Origin: Micromonospora lutea
GTDB taxonomy: Bacteria > Actinomycetota > Actinomycetes > Mycobacteriales > Micromonosporaceae
Length of the DNA stretch: 64,000 nt
Assembly (NCBI RefSeq): GCF_016863535.1
Contig: NZ_BOPB01000016.1
Location: 95,402-159,401 of the forward strand
Direction of reading: 5' to 3'
This document shows positions 48,830-58,341 of the stretch, in pieces (the first letter of the stretch is position 1; each line of letters begins with the position of its first letter). Under the pieces are notes generated by a model. It had not been told where the DNA came from. It made no database searches and saw nothing but the letters and a program-made list of their open reading frames with translations. Position numbers and translations under genes: made by a program.

Positions 48830-49479
48830 CCCGGTCGGATGCCGGAGGCGGCGGGACGACCAGGCGTACCCTCGCCGTGGTCTCGGCCGGTCTCAGTCAG
48901 CCCTCGTCGACCCGCCTGCTGGCCGACCAGCTCGCCGCGGCCACCCGCGACGAGCTGGTCCGACATGGCGAGCAGGTCGACCTGCGCCTGATCGAGCTGC
49001 GCGAACACGCCCATGACATCGTCAACCACGTGCTCACCGGTTTCCCGTCGGAGTCGCTGCGGCAGGTACTGGACGACGTCACCGGCGCCGACGGGCTGAT
49101 CGCGGTCAGCCCGATCTTCAACGCCTCGTACAGCGGGCTGTTCAAGTCGTTCTTCGACCTGGTCGACGCCGACGCGCTGGGTGGCCGTGCGGTGCTGATC
49201 GGCGCGACCGGCGGCACGGCACGGCACTCCCTGGCGCTGGAGCACGCGCTCCGGCCGATGTTCACCTACCTGCGGGCGGTGGTGGCACCGACCGCGGTCT
49301 TCGCCGCACCGGAGGACTGGGCCGGCGGCGCCGTCGACGGCGCGTTGCGCGCCCGGATCGATCGCGCCGGGCGGGAACTGGCCGAGCTGGTACGGCGCAG
49401 CGCACCGTCCAGCGGGCCCGCCGACCCGTTCGCCCTCACCACCAGCTTCGACCAACTGCTCGGCGGTCAGGACACCTGA
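48826..49479 (+). CDS. NAD(P)H-dependent FMN reductase partner
   Basis: 217 residues, flavodoxin-like fold: LAVVSAGLSQPSSTRLLADQ binds the FMN phosphate, DGLIAVSPIFNASYSGLFKS and IGATGGTARHSLALEHALRP complete the family pattern. It overlaps the monooxygenase stop (ATGA) and presumably supplies its FMNH2. The two form a two-component flavin monooxygenase. Confidence 0.87.
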   Translation: MTRSDAGGGGTTRRTLAVVSAGLSQPSSTRLLADQLAAATRDELVRHGEQVDLRLIELREHAHDIVNHVLTGFPSESLRQVLDDVTGADGLIAVSPIFNASYSGLFKSFFDLVDADALGGRAVLIGATGGTARHSLALEHALRPMFTYLRAVVAPTAVFAAPEDWAGGAVDGALRARIDRAGRELAELVRRSAPSSGPADPFALTTSFDQLLGGQDT

Positions 49480-49482
49480 CAG

Positions 49483-49520
49483 GTCGACCGGGCCGGCCTC
49501 TAGACGGCGGCCCGGTCGAC
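49483..49520. terminator. Bidirectional terminator
   Basis: GTCGACCGGGCC (49483-49494) pairs perfectly with GGCCCGGTCGAC (49509-49520), 14-nt loop, between the convergent FMN-reductase and stress-protein genes. Confidence 0.75.
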
Positions 49521-49526
49521 AAAGGG

Positions 49527-50366
49527 TCACTGCTCCGGCTGATGCGGATGGGCGATGAGCACCGGGCAGCGGGCGTGCTGCACCAGCGCCTGGCTGACCG
49601 AGCCGAGCAGCAGCCCGGCGAAGCCACCCCGGCCGCGCGATCCGGCCACCACGAGCGCCGCGTCCCCGGACGCCTCGATCAGCGCCTGGTCGGGCTTGGG
49701 CGCGGCGATCACCCGTTCCTCCACGGTCAGACCCGGGTGGCTGCCCCGCGCCGCTGCACCGGCGGTGGCGAGCAGGGCCGCCCCCTGCCCGTCGTCGTCC
49801 GCTTCGTTGGCGACGTGCACCAGCACCAGCGAGCTGCCGCGTCGACCGGCCTCCTCGGCGCCGTGCCCGACGGCGAGTTCGGCCGACTCCGACCCGTCCA
49901 CAGCGACCAGCACCGGACCCTCCGTGGGAACCGGACGATCGGGCGGGCGGATCACCAGCACCGGGCAGTGACCGTGCGCGGCGACCTGGGTGCCGACCGA
50001 ACCGAGCAGCAGTCCGGCGAAGCCACCCAGGCCCCGGCTGCCCACCACCACCAGCTCCGCCCGGCGGGACTCCTCGACCAGCGTCGCCCCCGGCCCGCCG
50101 GCCACCTGACGTACCTCGACCGTCAGCCCCGGCCACCGATCGACCAACTCCGTGGCAGTCTGTTCGAGCATCTTGCGGCCGTCCTCCGACGCCGCCGGCA
50201 CGCCCACCTCGTACGGGTTGATCGGCACGCCGTAGCCGAGCGGGTGCAGATAGCCGTGTACCAGATGCAGCGGCCGGGACCGCCACACCGCGGCCTGTGC
50301 CGCGTGCTCCGCGGCAACCAGGCTCGGTGGCGATCCGTCCACCCCCACCACGACAGGTCGGTTCAT
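49527..50366 (-). CDS. Tandem universal stress protein, copy A
   Basis: 279 residues with two UspA domains. Each starts with VVVGVDGS or VLVAVDGS and ends with the ATP-binding loop (GSRGLGGFAGLLLGSV and GSRGRGGFAGLLLGSV). ATG 50366 follows GGAGAG and lies 23 nt after copy B. Such proteins bind ATP and are often induced by hypoxia or nutrient stress. Confidence 0.92.
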   Translation of the reverse strand: MNRPVVVGVDGSPPSLVAAEHAAQAAVWRSRPLHLVHGYLHPLGYGVPINPYEVGVPAASEDGRKMLEQTATELVDRWPGLTVEVRQVAGGPGATLVEESRRAELVVVGSRGLGGFAGLLLGSVGTQVAAHGHCPVLVIRPPDRPVPTEGPVLVAVDGSESAELAVGHGAEEAGRRGSSLVLVHVANEADDDGQGAALLATAGAAARGSHPGLTVEERVIAAPKPDQALIEASGDAALVVAGSRGRGGFAGLLLGSVSQALVQHARCPVLIAHPHQPEQ

Positions 50367-50389
50367 CGTCTCTCCATGGGTCGGTCGGG

Positions 50390-51286
50390 TCAGGTCCCCT
50401 CGACCGTACGCAGCTTCCGGACGATCGCGAGCGGGGAGTGGGCGTGGTGCAGCACGGCGTGGCTGACCGAGCCGAGCAGCAGCCCGCCCAGTGCGCCGCG
50501 TCCCCGTGCCCCCACCACCACCAGTTGGGCGGTGCGGGACTGCTCCACCAGCGCCCGGCCCGGGGAACCACGCACCAACAGTCGCCGCACCGGTACCTCC
50601 GGGAAGCGCTCGGACCAGCCGGCCACCGCCTCGGCGAGGGTGCGCTCCTCTTCTTCCCGGAAGGCGTCCAGGTCGTAGACCAGCGGCAGGATGTCACCGG
50701 GACCGGCCGGCGTCGGATACAGCCAGGCGCGCACCGCGACCAGTTCGGTGCCGCGCCACGCCGCCTCCTCGAAGGCGTACCGGACAGCCTCCTGGGACAG
50801 TTCCGAACCGTCCACGCCCACCACCACCGGCCCGTCGGCGCGTGCTTCGCCGCGAACCACCAGCACCGGGCATTCGGCGTGGGCGCTGACCTGGACGGCC
50901 ACCGAGCCGAGCAGCAGCCCGGCGAAGCCGCCCAGACCACGGTTGCCGAGGACGATCTCCACGGCGTGGCGGGCCTCGGCGACCAGGACGGCGGCCGGCG
51001 CTCCGTCCACCACCGCGCCGGTGACCGTCACCTCCGGGGCCACCTTGGCCGCCTCGGCGACCGCCTCGTCGACACAGCGCTCGGCCTGGTTGCGCAGTCC
51101 GCCGTCGGCGGGTGCACCCGGCGCCGGCCCCAGGGGCACCCTCATCATCGGCCAGATGAACGCGTGCACGATCCGCAACGGGCGCTGTCGGTACGCCGCC
51201 TCCCGCGCGGCGTACCGCACCGCGTGCAGGGCGATCTCGGAACCGTCCACACCCACCACGACCGGGGCGTCGGTGTCGCTGGCCAT
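50390..51286 (-). CDS. Tandem universal stress protein, copy B
   Basis: 298 residues, two UspA domains (VVVGVDGSEIALHAVRYAAR; VVVGVDGSELSQEAVRYAFE) with loops GNRGLGGFAGLLLGSV and GARGRGALGGLLLGSV. The first loop begins G-N instead of G-S/A. ATG 51286 overlaps the P-type ATPase stop (TGATG), so the two are co-translated, after GAGGAGGAG. Confidence 0.92.
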   Translation of the reverse strand: MASDTDAPVVVGVDGSEIALHAVRYAAREAAYRQRPLRIVHAFIWPMMRVPLGPAPGAPADGGLRNQAERCVDEAVAEAAKVAPEVTVTGAVVDGAPAAVLVAEARHAVEIVLGNRGLGGFAGLLLGSVAVQVSAHAECPVLVVRGEARADGPVVVGVDGSELSQEAVRYAFEEAAWRGTELVAVRAWLYPTPAGPGDILPLVYDLDAFREEEERTLAEAVAGWSERFPEVPVRRLLVRGSPGRALVEQSRTAQLVVVGARGRGALGGLLLGSVSHAVLHHAHSPLAIVRKLRTVEGT

Positions 51287-53928
51287 CACATCTCCTCCTC
51301 AGCTGCGCAGTCAGCCTGGTTCACTCCACGACGCCACGGTAGGCCGACGTCGGCCGCCGGCCGTCGCCGGGTCAGCCGCAGCACCAGACCGGGCAGGACG
51401 CTCACCACGGCACAGGCGAGCAGCTCCGCGACGCCGAGCGCCTCGGTGCCGAGCAGGTCCCGCAGCGGCGGCAGCAGCACCCCGGCCACCTGGAGCAGCG
51501 CGGAGACGGCGACCGCGAGCGGCAACGCCAGGTTCCCCCACCGTTGCCCGGCCGGTCGTGGCGCGCGGACCGCCAGGGCCACCCCGAGCTGGGCCAGGCC
51601 GAGAACCATGAAAATCACCGTCTGCCAGGGCCGGTCCCAGTGGGCGGCGAGCACACCCGCGCCCAGGGTCACCGCCGCGATCAGCGCGCCGCCGACCAGG
51701 ATCTGCCGGCCCAGCCCCGCGCCGAGCACCGACTCCTGAGGTGAACGCGGCACCCGGCCCAGAGTGCCGGGCTCGGCCGGCTCGGCGCCCAGGGCCACCC
51801 CGGGCACCCCATGGGTGAGCAGGTTGATCCAGAGGATCTGCGCCGGCAACAGCGGTACGGGCAGCCCGAACAGCGGCCCGAGCAGCATCACCGCGATCTC
51901 GGCCACCCCGCCGGAGAGGGCGTAGCGCAGGAACCGGCGGATGTTGTCGTAGATCCGGCGGCCCTCACCGATCGCCGTGGCCACGGTGGACAAATCGTCG
52001 TCGACCAGCACCAGATCGGCTGCCTGCCGGGCCACCTCCGTACCGCCACCCATGGCCACGCCGATGTCGGCTCGGCGCAACGCCGGTGCGTCGTTGACCC
52101 CGTCGCCGGTCATCGCCACCACGTGCCCCCGGGCCTGCAACCCGGCGATGATGTCGAGCTTCTGTTCCGGCTGGGTACGCGCGAACACCCGCGCCCCGGC
52201 CGGCGCCGACGCGGGGTCGCCGTCGTCGCCGCGTACCACCGGGTCGCCCTCGGTCCACAGGCCCAACTGACCGGCGATGGCCGCGGCGGTCGCCGGATGG
52301 TCCCCGGTGACCAGCACGAGCCGAACCCCGGCGGCGGCGAAGCCGTCGGCGATGTCCGGCGCACCGGCACGCAGCGGGTCGCCGACGGCGACCAGACCCA
52401 CCGGACGCAGCCCTTCGGGGTGGGCGGGGTCGGCGGGTGGGTGCTCCGCCAGGGCGGCGGCCACCGCCAGCACCCGCAGCCCGTCGCCGGCCAACCGGTG
52501 CGCGGCGGCGGTCAGGGCGGCCAACTCGTCGTCGGAGGCGTCGAGCAGCGGCGCGGTCAGCACACTCTCCGGGGCGCCCTTGCACACCACGAGGTAGCGG
52601 CGGTCGCAGGAGCGGTGCACCGTGGTCATCCGGCGGAGCTGCTGGTCGAAGGGGTGTTCCGCGACCCGGGGCCAGGCGTGGCGGGTGGTCTGCGGCTCCA
52701 GGCCGCAGCGGGCGGCGAAAGTCACCAGCGCCGCCTCCAGCGGATCACCCACGGCACCCCAGCGGGGCCGCTGCTCGGTCGGCGGGGCGAGGGTCGCGTC
52801 GTTGCACAACAGACCGGCCCGGGCCAGCTGGCGCAGCTCGTCCGACACGGCCACCGCCGCGCCGTCGCGGTGCACGGTGCCGTCCGGGGCGTACCCGCTG
52901 CCGGTGACACCGAACCGGGCACCGTCGCCGGTGACCGCCTGCTGCACGGCCATCCGCCCCTCGGTGAGGGTGCCGGTCTTGTCCGACGCGATCACGGTGA
53001 CCGAGCCGAGCGTCTCCACCGCGTGCAGCCGGCGGGGGATCGCCCGAGCCGCGGCCATCCGGCGTGCCCCGAGCGCGAGGGCCAGCGTCACCACCGCGGG
53101 CAGCGACTCCGGCACCGCGGCGACCACCAGGCTCACCGCGGTGACCGCCATCTCCACCAGGGACCGACCGCTGAGCACACCGACGGCGAAGACCAGTGCG
53201 GACAGCGCCACGGCGGCGAGGCCGAGGAGCCGACCGAGCGAGGCGAGACGGCGCTGCAGCGGGGTCGCCGCCGGTCGGGTGGCCGCAGCCAGCGTGGCGA
53301 TCCGCCCCAGCGCACTCGACGCGCCGGTGCGCACCACCGTGCCGACGGCCCGACCGGTGGTCACCACCGTGCCGGCGCTGGCCTCCTCATCCGCCGCCCG
53401 GGACACCGGAACCGACTCGCCGGTCAACGCCGACTCGTCCAGGTGCAACCGGCTGGCGTCGTGCAGCAGCAGGTCGGCCGGGACCACGTCGCCGGCCTCG
53501 ACCCGGACCAGGTCACCCCGGACCAGTTCGGCGGCAGGCAGCACCGCGTCCCGGCCGTCGCGGACCACCCGGGCGGTCGGTGCGGCGAGCTGGTCGAGGG
53601 CGGCGATGGCCCGGTCGGCGCGTACCTCCTGCACCACCCCGATCGCCGTGTTGACCACCACCACGAGCAGGATCACGGCGGTGTCGGGGTAGTCCCGCAG
53701 CAGTGTGGTGACCACGGCGGCGGCGAGCAGCAGCGCGACCAGGGGATCGGTGAGCTGATGCGCGATCCGGGTAACCAGGTGCCGGCGGGGCGGTGCCGCG
53801 GCGGCGTTCGGTCCGTCCACCTGCAGCAGCCGGGCGGCCTCGGCCGAGCTGAGCCCGGTGGCGGGTGTCGCCGGCCCGGAATTCTCCCTGCGTACGTCCC
53901 CGTCCGCGACCTGGACCTGTCCGGTCAC
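51286..53928 (-). CDS. P-type cation-transporting ATPase
   Basis: 880 residues from GTG 53928; an ATG at 54075 would add 49 low-complexity residues. Actuator motif LTGESVPVS, membrane motif VAAVPESLPAVVTLALALG, phosphorylation site SDKTGTLTEG, nucleotide domain with CKGAPESVL, and hinge MTGDGVNDAPALRRADIGVAMG. The PESLP motif and lack of N-terminal metal-binding Cys point to the Ca/Mg-type (P2) branch and not the heavy-metal branch. CtpF, of the same type, is DosR-controlled in mycobacteria. Co-translated with a universal stress protein. Confidence 0.92.
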   Translation of the reverse strand: MTGQVQVADGDVRRENSGPATPATGLSSAEAARLLQVDGPNAAAAPPRRHLVTRIAHQLTDPLVALLLAAAVVTTLLRDYPDTAVILLVVVVNTAIGVVQEVRADRAIAALDQLAAPTARVVRDGRDAVLPAAELVRGDLVRVEAGDVVPADLLLHDASRLHLDESALTGESVPVSRAADEEASAGTVVTTGRAVGTVVRTGASSALGRIATLAAATRPAATPLQRRLASLGRLLGLAAVALSALVFAVGVLSGRSLVEMAVTAVSLVVAAVPESLPAVVTLALALGARRMAAARAIPRRLHAVETLGSVTVIASDKTGTLTEGRMAVQQAVTGDGARFGVTGSGYAPDGTVHRDGAAVAVSDELRQLARAGLLCNDATLAPPTEQRPRWGAVGDPLEAALVTFAARCGLEPQTTRHAWPRVAEHPFDQQLRRMTTVHRSCDRRYLVVCKGAPESVLTAPLLDASDDELAALTAAAHRLAGDGLRVLAVAAALAEHPPADPAHPEGLRPVGLVAVGDPLRAGAPDIADGFAAAGVRLVLVTGDHPATAAAIAGQLGLWTEGDPVVRGDDGDPASAPAGARVFARTQPEQKLDIIAGLQARGHVVAMTGDGVNDAPALRRADIGVAMGGGTEVARQAADLVLVDDDLSTVATAIGEGRRIYDNIRRFLRYALSGGVAEIAVMLLGPLFGLPVPLLPAQILWINLLTHGVPGVALGAEPAEPGTLGRVPRSPQESVLGAGLGRQILVGGALIAAVTLGAGVLAAHWDRPWQTVIFMVLGLAQLGVALAVRAPRPAGQRWGNLALPLAVAVSALLQVAGVLLPPLRDLLGTEALGVAELLACAVVSVLPGLVLRLTRRRPAADVGLPWRRGVNQADCAAEEEM

Positions 53929-54034
53929 CGTCCGCTCCGCCCTGTGCCCCAGGCGTTCCCCAGCGGCACGCCCTCCGACCTCAGCTTCGCCCCGGGCGAC
54001 GGTGTCCGGCAGGGGCGATCCGCCCGCACGGACC

Positions 54035-54048
54035 GGGACCAACGGCCC
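54035..54048. promoter_or_regulatory. Candidate DosR/DevR-like box
   Basis: GGGACCAACGGCCC resembles the GGGAC-N4-GTCCC palindrome of the dormancy regulator, with one mismatch in the second arm. It lies about 107 nt upstream of the ATPase GTG start and inside the longer alternative reading frame. Confidence 0.35.
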
Positions 54049-54215
54049 TGCCGGACGGCGCGATCCGAGCACCATCGGTGCTGGTGCCGCCTCCGTCCGA
54101 TCCGAGGCAGCACCAGCACCGAACGTCTTCGCCGTGGCGCACCACCCGGCGTCACGTCAGCGTCGCACGACCAGCCGACGGGCCCGCAGCAGCCGGGCCC
54201 ACCAGGGACGAGCGG

Positions 54216-56876
54216 CTATCGGGCGTCGGAGCCGGCGCAGTCGCGGGCCACCGCGGCCCGTCCAGCGGCCAACCGGGCGATCGGCACCCGGTACGGCGAG
54301 CAGGAGACGTAGTCGAGGCCGACCTCGGCGAAGAACTCCACCGACTCCGGGTCACCGCCGTGCTCACCGCAGACGCCCACGGTCAGCTCGGGTCGCGCGG
54401 CCCGGCCCTCGGCCACCGCCAAGCGGACCAGCCGGCCCACCCCGGCGACGTCGACGGTCTCGAACGGCGACGCCTCGACGATCCCCCGCTCCAGGTAGTC
54501 ACCGAGGAACGAACCCTCCCCGTCGTCCCGGGAGAACGCCCAGGTGGTCTGGGTCAGATCGTTGGTGCCGAGGGAGAAGAACGCCGCCGCGCCCGCGATC
54601 GCGCCGGCGGTCAGCGCGGCACGCGGTGTCTCGACCATCGTGCCGACCGGGATGGGCGGCGCACCGGGCACGGTGGCCAGGACATCGGCCACCTCGGCGC
54701 GCACCACGGCCAGCTCGTGCGCGTCGACGACAAGCGGCACCATGATCTCCGGGCGCGGGTCGCCGCCCTCGGCCACCCGCCGTGCCGCCGCCTCCGCCAC
54801 GGCCCGGACCTGCATCGCGAACAGGCCTGGCACCACCAGACCCAACCGGACCCCACGCAGGCCCAGCATCGGGTTGCTCTCCTGCATCCGGCGGACGGCG
54901 GCCAGCAGCACCGCGTCGTGGCCCGGGTCCAACCCGAGCGCCTCCGCCCGGGCCACCCGCGCCGCCAACTCGGGCAACGGAGGCAGGAACTCGTGCAGCG
55001 GCGGGTCGAGCAGCCGGATGGTGACCGGCAGGCCGTCCATCGCCGCGAGGATGGCGACGAAATCCTCCCGCTGCAACGGCAGCAGCTCTGACAGCGCGGC
55101 GTGCACCTCGTCGAGGCCCTCGGCCAGGATGAGCCGCTCCACGAGCGTCCGGCGGTCGCCGAGGAACATGTGCTCGGTACGGCACAACCCGACGCCTGCC
55201 GCGCCGAGCGCCCGCGCCCGCGCCGCGTCGGCGGGGGTGTCGGCGTTGGCGCGTACGCCGAGCCGTCGCACCGAGTCGGCGTGCCGCAGCAGCCGATCCA
55301 CCGCCGAGACCAGCCGGTCTGACTCCGGGGCCAGCTCACCGGCGAGGTAGCGGGTCACCGGGGACGGACGCACCGGCACCTCACCGAGGTAGATCCGACC
55401 CGTGGTGCCGTCGATGGAGATCAGGTCACCGGCCCGGACCGTCCGTCCGTCGACCCGGAACTCACCGCGCTCCGGGTCGATCTCCAGCGCCTCCGCCCCG
55501 CACACACAGGTGCGTCCCATGCCCCGGGCGACCACTGCGGCGTGCGAGGTCTTGCCACCTCGGGCGGTCAGGATCCCGGCGGCGGCGATCATGCCGGGCA
55601 GGTCGTCCGGGTTGGTCTCCCGGCGGACCAGGATCACCGGTCCGTCCGCCGCGGTGGCCGCGGCGCTGTCGAAGACCACCCGGCCGGCGGCGGCACCGGG
55701 TGAGGCGCCCACGCCGGTGGCCAACGGTTCCGGCGTCGCCTCCGGGTCGAAGGTGGGGAACATCAGCTGGGCCAACTGCGCCCCGCTGACCCTGGTCAAC
55801 GCCTCGTCCCAGCTGATCAGACCCTCGTCGGCCAGTTGCGCGGCGATCACGAACGCCGCCGCCGGGGTGCGCTTGCCGACCCGGGTCTGCAACATCCACA
55901 ACCGGCCCCGCTCGATGGTGAACTCCACGTCGCACAGGTCCCGGTAGTGCCGCTCCAACGTCGTCATGATCCCGGTCAGCCGCCGGTAGCTGGCCGGATC
56001 GATGCGAGACAGCTCGTCCAGCCCCACCGTGTTGCGGATTCCGGCCACCACGTCCTCGCCCTGGGCGTCGGACAGGTAGTCGCCGTACACGCCGGGTGCG
56101 CCGGTGGCCGGATCACGGGTGAACGCCACCCCGGTACCCGAGTCCGGGCCCAGGTTGCCGAAGACCATCGCCATCACGTTCACCGCAGTGCCCAGGTCGT
56201 CGGGAATGTGCTCGCGGCGTCGGTAGAGCACCGCCCGGGACGCGTTCCACGACTCGAAGACCGCCCGGATCGCCAGGTACAACTGCTCGTGCGGGGCCTG
56301 CGGGAAGTCATGACCGACCCGGTCGGCGAACACCTTCTTGTACGTCTCGACAAGTCCGTGCAACTGCTCCGCCGTGGGGCCGTCCGGCCCGGCGGTGGCC
56401 CGCAACGCGTCCAGCTCCCGGTCGAACTCCACGGCCGGCACGCCGTGCACCGTCCGACCGAACATCTGGATCAGGCGCCGGTACGAGTCCCAGGCGAACC
56501 GCTCGTCGCCGCTGAGCCGGGCCAGCCCGGTCACCGTGGCGTCGTTGAGCCCGATGTCGAGGATCGTCTCCATCATCCCGGGCATCGAGTACCGCCCGCC
56601 GGAGCGGACGGCCAGCAGCAACGGCTCAACCGGGTCGCCGAGCCGCCGGCCCAACCGCACCTCGATCTCCCGCAGGTGGGCGTTGACCTCGTCGAACAGT
56701 CCGTCGGGCACCGCCCCGTCGGTGAGGTAGGCCCGGCACGCGTCGGTGCTGACGGTGAAGCCGGGCGGCACCGGCAACCCGAGCCGGGTCATCTCGGCGA
56801 GGTTGGCGCCCTTGCCGCCGAGCAGGTCGGCCTTGCCCCGGCCGCCCTCGATGAAGTCGTACACATAGCTGGTCAT
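54216..56876 (-). CDS. ppdK: Pyruvate, phosphate dikinase
   Basis: 886 residues. It interconverts pyruvate + ATP + Pi with PEP + AMP + PPi. The N-terminal nucleotide domain begins YVYDFIEGGRGKADLLGGKG and has RSGGRYSMPGMMETILDIGL; the swivelling phospho-His domain has GGKTSHAAVVARGMGRTCVC; the C-terminal PEP barrel has LCRTEHMF and the catalytic Cys in GVCGEHGGDP. ATG 56876 follows GGAGG. It leads the minus-strand run that includes the ATPase and stress proteins, 287 nt before the ATPase. Confidence 0.95.
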   Translation of the reverse strand: MTSYVYDFIEGGRGKADLLGGKGANLAEMTRLGLPVPPGFTVSTDACRAYLTDGAVPDGLFDEVNAHLREIEVRLGRRLGDPVEPLLLAVRSGGRYSMPGMMETILDIGLNDATVTGLARLSGDERFAWDSYRRLIQMFGRTVHGVPAVEFDRELDALRATAGPDGPTAEQLHGLVETYKKVFADRVGHDFPQAPHEQLYLAIRAVFESWNASRAVLYRRREHIPDDLGTAVNVMAMVFGNLGPDSGTGVAFTRDPATGAPGVYGDYLSDAQGEDVVAGIRNTVGLDELSRIDPASYRRLTGIMTTLERHYRDLCDVEFTIERGRLWMLQTRVGKRTPAAAFVIAAQLADEGLISWDEALTRVSGAQLAQLMFPTFDPEATPEPLATGVGASPGAAAGRVVFDSAAATAADGPVILVRRETNPDDLPGMIAAAGILTARGGKTSHAAVVARGMGRTCVCGAEALEIDPERGEFRVDGRTVRAGDLISIDGTTGRIYLGEVPVRPSPVTRYLAGELAPESDRLVSAVDRLLRHADSVRRLGVRANADTPADAARARALGAAGVGLCRTEHMFLGDRRTLVERLILAEGLDEVHAALSELLPLQREDFVAILAAMDGLPVTIRLLDPPLHEFLPPLPELAARVARAEALGLDPGHDAVLLAAVRRMQESNPMLGLRGVRLGLVVPGLFAMQVRAVAEAAARRVAEGGDPRPEIMVPLVVDAHELAVVRAEVADVLATVPGAPPIPVGTMVETPRAALTAGAIAGAAAFFSLGTNDLTQTTWAFSRDDGEGSFLGDYLERGIVEASPFETVDVAGVGRLVRLAVAEGRAARPELTVGVCGEHGGDPESVEFFAEVGLDYVSCSPYRVPIARLAAGRAAVARDCAGSDAR

Positions 56877-57005
56877 GACCCGGCCTCCACTTCGCTGTCG
56901 ATGCCTCTGCCTCGTTGGTAGCAACGCCGCTGCCCGTGGGGGCAGGGCCGAAAGCTGATCCGGACCGGGCCAGTGGTCCTCAACCGGGCCGCGTATGGTC
57001 GGCCG

Positions 57006-57485
57006 GTGACCGATGACCTGCGGCTACGCCCGGTGCACGAGGACGACCTGGTGGAATTCTTCGTTCACCAGCTCGATCCCGAGGCCGGTCAGATGGCCGC
57101 CTTCGGCGCCGCGGACCCGACGGACCGCCGGGCGTTCGCCGCGCACTGGGTCCGCATCCTCACCGGTCCGGAGAATCTGGCCCGCACGGTGACCGTCGAC
57201 GGCACGGTGGTCGGCCACGTGCTGGCCTTCCCGGTCGACGCCGGCATCGAGGTCAGCTACTGGATCGACCGGGCGCACTGGGGCCGTGGGTACGCCACCC
57301 GCGCGCTGGCCGCGCTGCTGCGGGAGGTCACCCGCCGGCCGCTGTACGCGCGGACGGCCACCGACAACGCCGCGTCGCTGACGGTGCTGCGCCGCTGCGG
57401 CTTCGTCGTCCGGGGCACCGAGCGGGCGTACGCGCCGGGACGCGGCCACGAGATCGACGAGTACGTCCTGGAACTGCCGGCGTGA
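57006..57485 (+). CDS. GNAT-family acetyltransferase
   Basis: 159 residues. LRLRPVHEDDLVEFF, EVSYWIDRAHWGRGYATRAL (acetyl-CoA binding loop) and NAASLTVLRRCGFVVRGTER are the GNAT motifs, of the RimJ/RimL branch. TATGGT (56994-56999) is 6 nt before GTG 57006: leaderless. The substrate is unknown. Confidence 0.88.
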   Translation: MTDDLRLRPVHEDDLVEFFVHQLDPEAGQMAAFGAADPTDRRAFAAHWVRILTGPENLARTVTVDGTVVGHVLAFPVDAGIEVSYWIDRAHWGRGYATRALAALLREVTRRPLYARTATDNAASLTVLRRCGFVVRGTERAYAPGRGHEIDEYVLELPA

Positions 57486-57576
57486 TCCGCCCTCGGCGGT
57501 TGTGGTCCGCTGCCCAGCCCGGCGTGACCCGACCCCTGACACCCGGGCTGACCTGGGCGGCGACTACCCTCGCGGG

Positions 57577-58212
57577 GTGAACTGGCTGGAACTGGTCGGC
57601 TGGGCCGGCTCCGCGTTGCTGGTGTGGTCGTTGCTGCAGACGCGCATCCTGCGGCTGCGCGCCCTCAACCTGGTCGGCTGCGCCGTCCTGATCGGCTACA
57701 ACACCGCGATACAGGTCTGGCCCATGGTCGGACTGAACGTGGTGCTGGCTGTGATCAACATCTGGTACCTGCGGCGGCTGCTCACCACCCGCCACGACGA
57801 GCAGACCTACCAGGTGGTCGAGGTGGGCGCCGACGACGCGTTCCTGGCCCACACGCTGCGGGTGCACGCCGCCGACATCGCCCGGTTCAACCCCGGGTTC
57901 CATCCGGACCGGTTGGCCGGCCGATCGGCCTTCCTCGTCGTACGCGCCGACGAGGTCGTCGGTGTGGTGCTGGTGCGCGACGTCGGTGACGGGGTGGCCC
58001 AGGTCGACCTGGACTACGTCACCCCGCCGTTTCGGGACTTCACTCCCGGCGAGTTCGTCTACCGGCGGAGCAGCCTGTTCACCGATCGTGGATTCCGCCA
58101 GGTGGTGAGCCCGCCCGGCATGATCGCCCCGTACTACCACCGCCTCGGGTTCCGCCGGGCGGGGGAGTCGTACGTCCTGGATCTGCCCGCGCCCGCGCTG
58201 CCCCAGAGCTGA
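57577..58212 (+). CDS. Membrane protein with C-terminal acetyltransferase-like domain
   Basis: 211 residues. The N-terminal 75 residues hold three hydrophobic helices like YgjV (WLELVGWAGSALLVWSLLQT, LNLVGCAVLIGYNTAIQVW, LNVVLAVINIWYLRRLL). The rest looks like a GNAT fold (AFLVVRADEVVGVVLVRDVG, YHRLGFRRAGESYVLDL). The family occurs in actinobacteria without known function. TACCCT (57565-57570) 6 nt before GTG 57577 indicates a leaderless message. Confidence 0.75.
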   Translation: MNWLELVGWAGSALLVWSLLQTRILRLRALNLVGCAVLIGYNTAIQVWPMVGLNVVLAVINIWYLRRLLTTRHDEQTYQVVEVGADDAFLAHTLRVHAADIARFNPGFHPDRLAGRSAFLVVRADEVVGVVLVRDVGDGVAQVDLDYVTPPFRDFTPGEFVYRRSSLFTDRGFRQVVSPPGMIAPYYHRLGFRRAGESYVLDLPAPALPQS

Positions 58213-58341
58213 CCGGGCCGGCGGTCCCCGCGGTGCGGCCGTCCCGGCAGGGCGATGATTCACCGTCGGAACGAGTGGGCATAGGCACCGCTACGCCGGT
58301 GGGGCCGCCACCGGTCGCGGTCCAGCGAGGGAGAACCGGGC

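Noticed and set aside
51811..54312. 833-codon plus-strand frame opposite the P-type ATPase
   Set aside because: Gly/His/Arg-rich antisense translation; the ATPase carries every family motif on the other strand.
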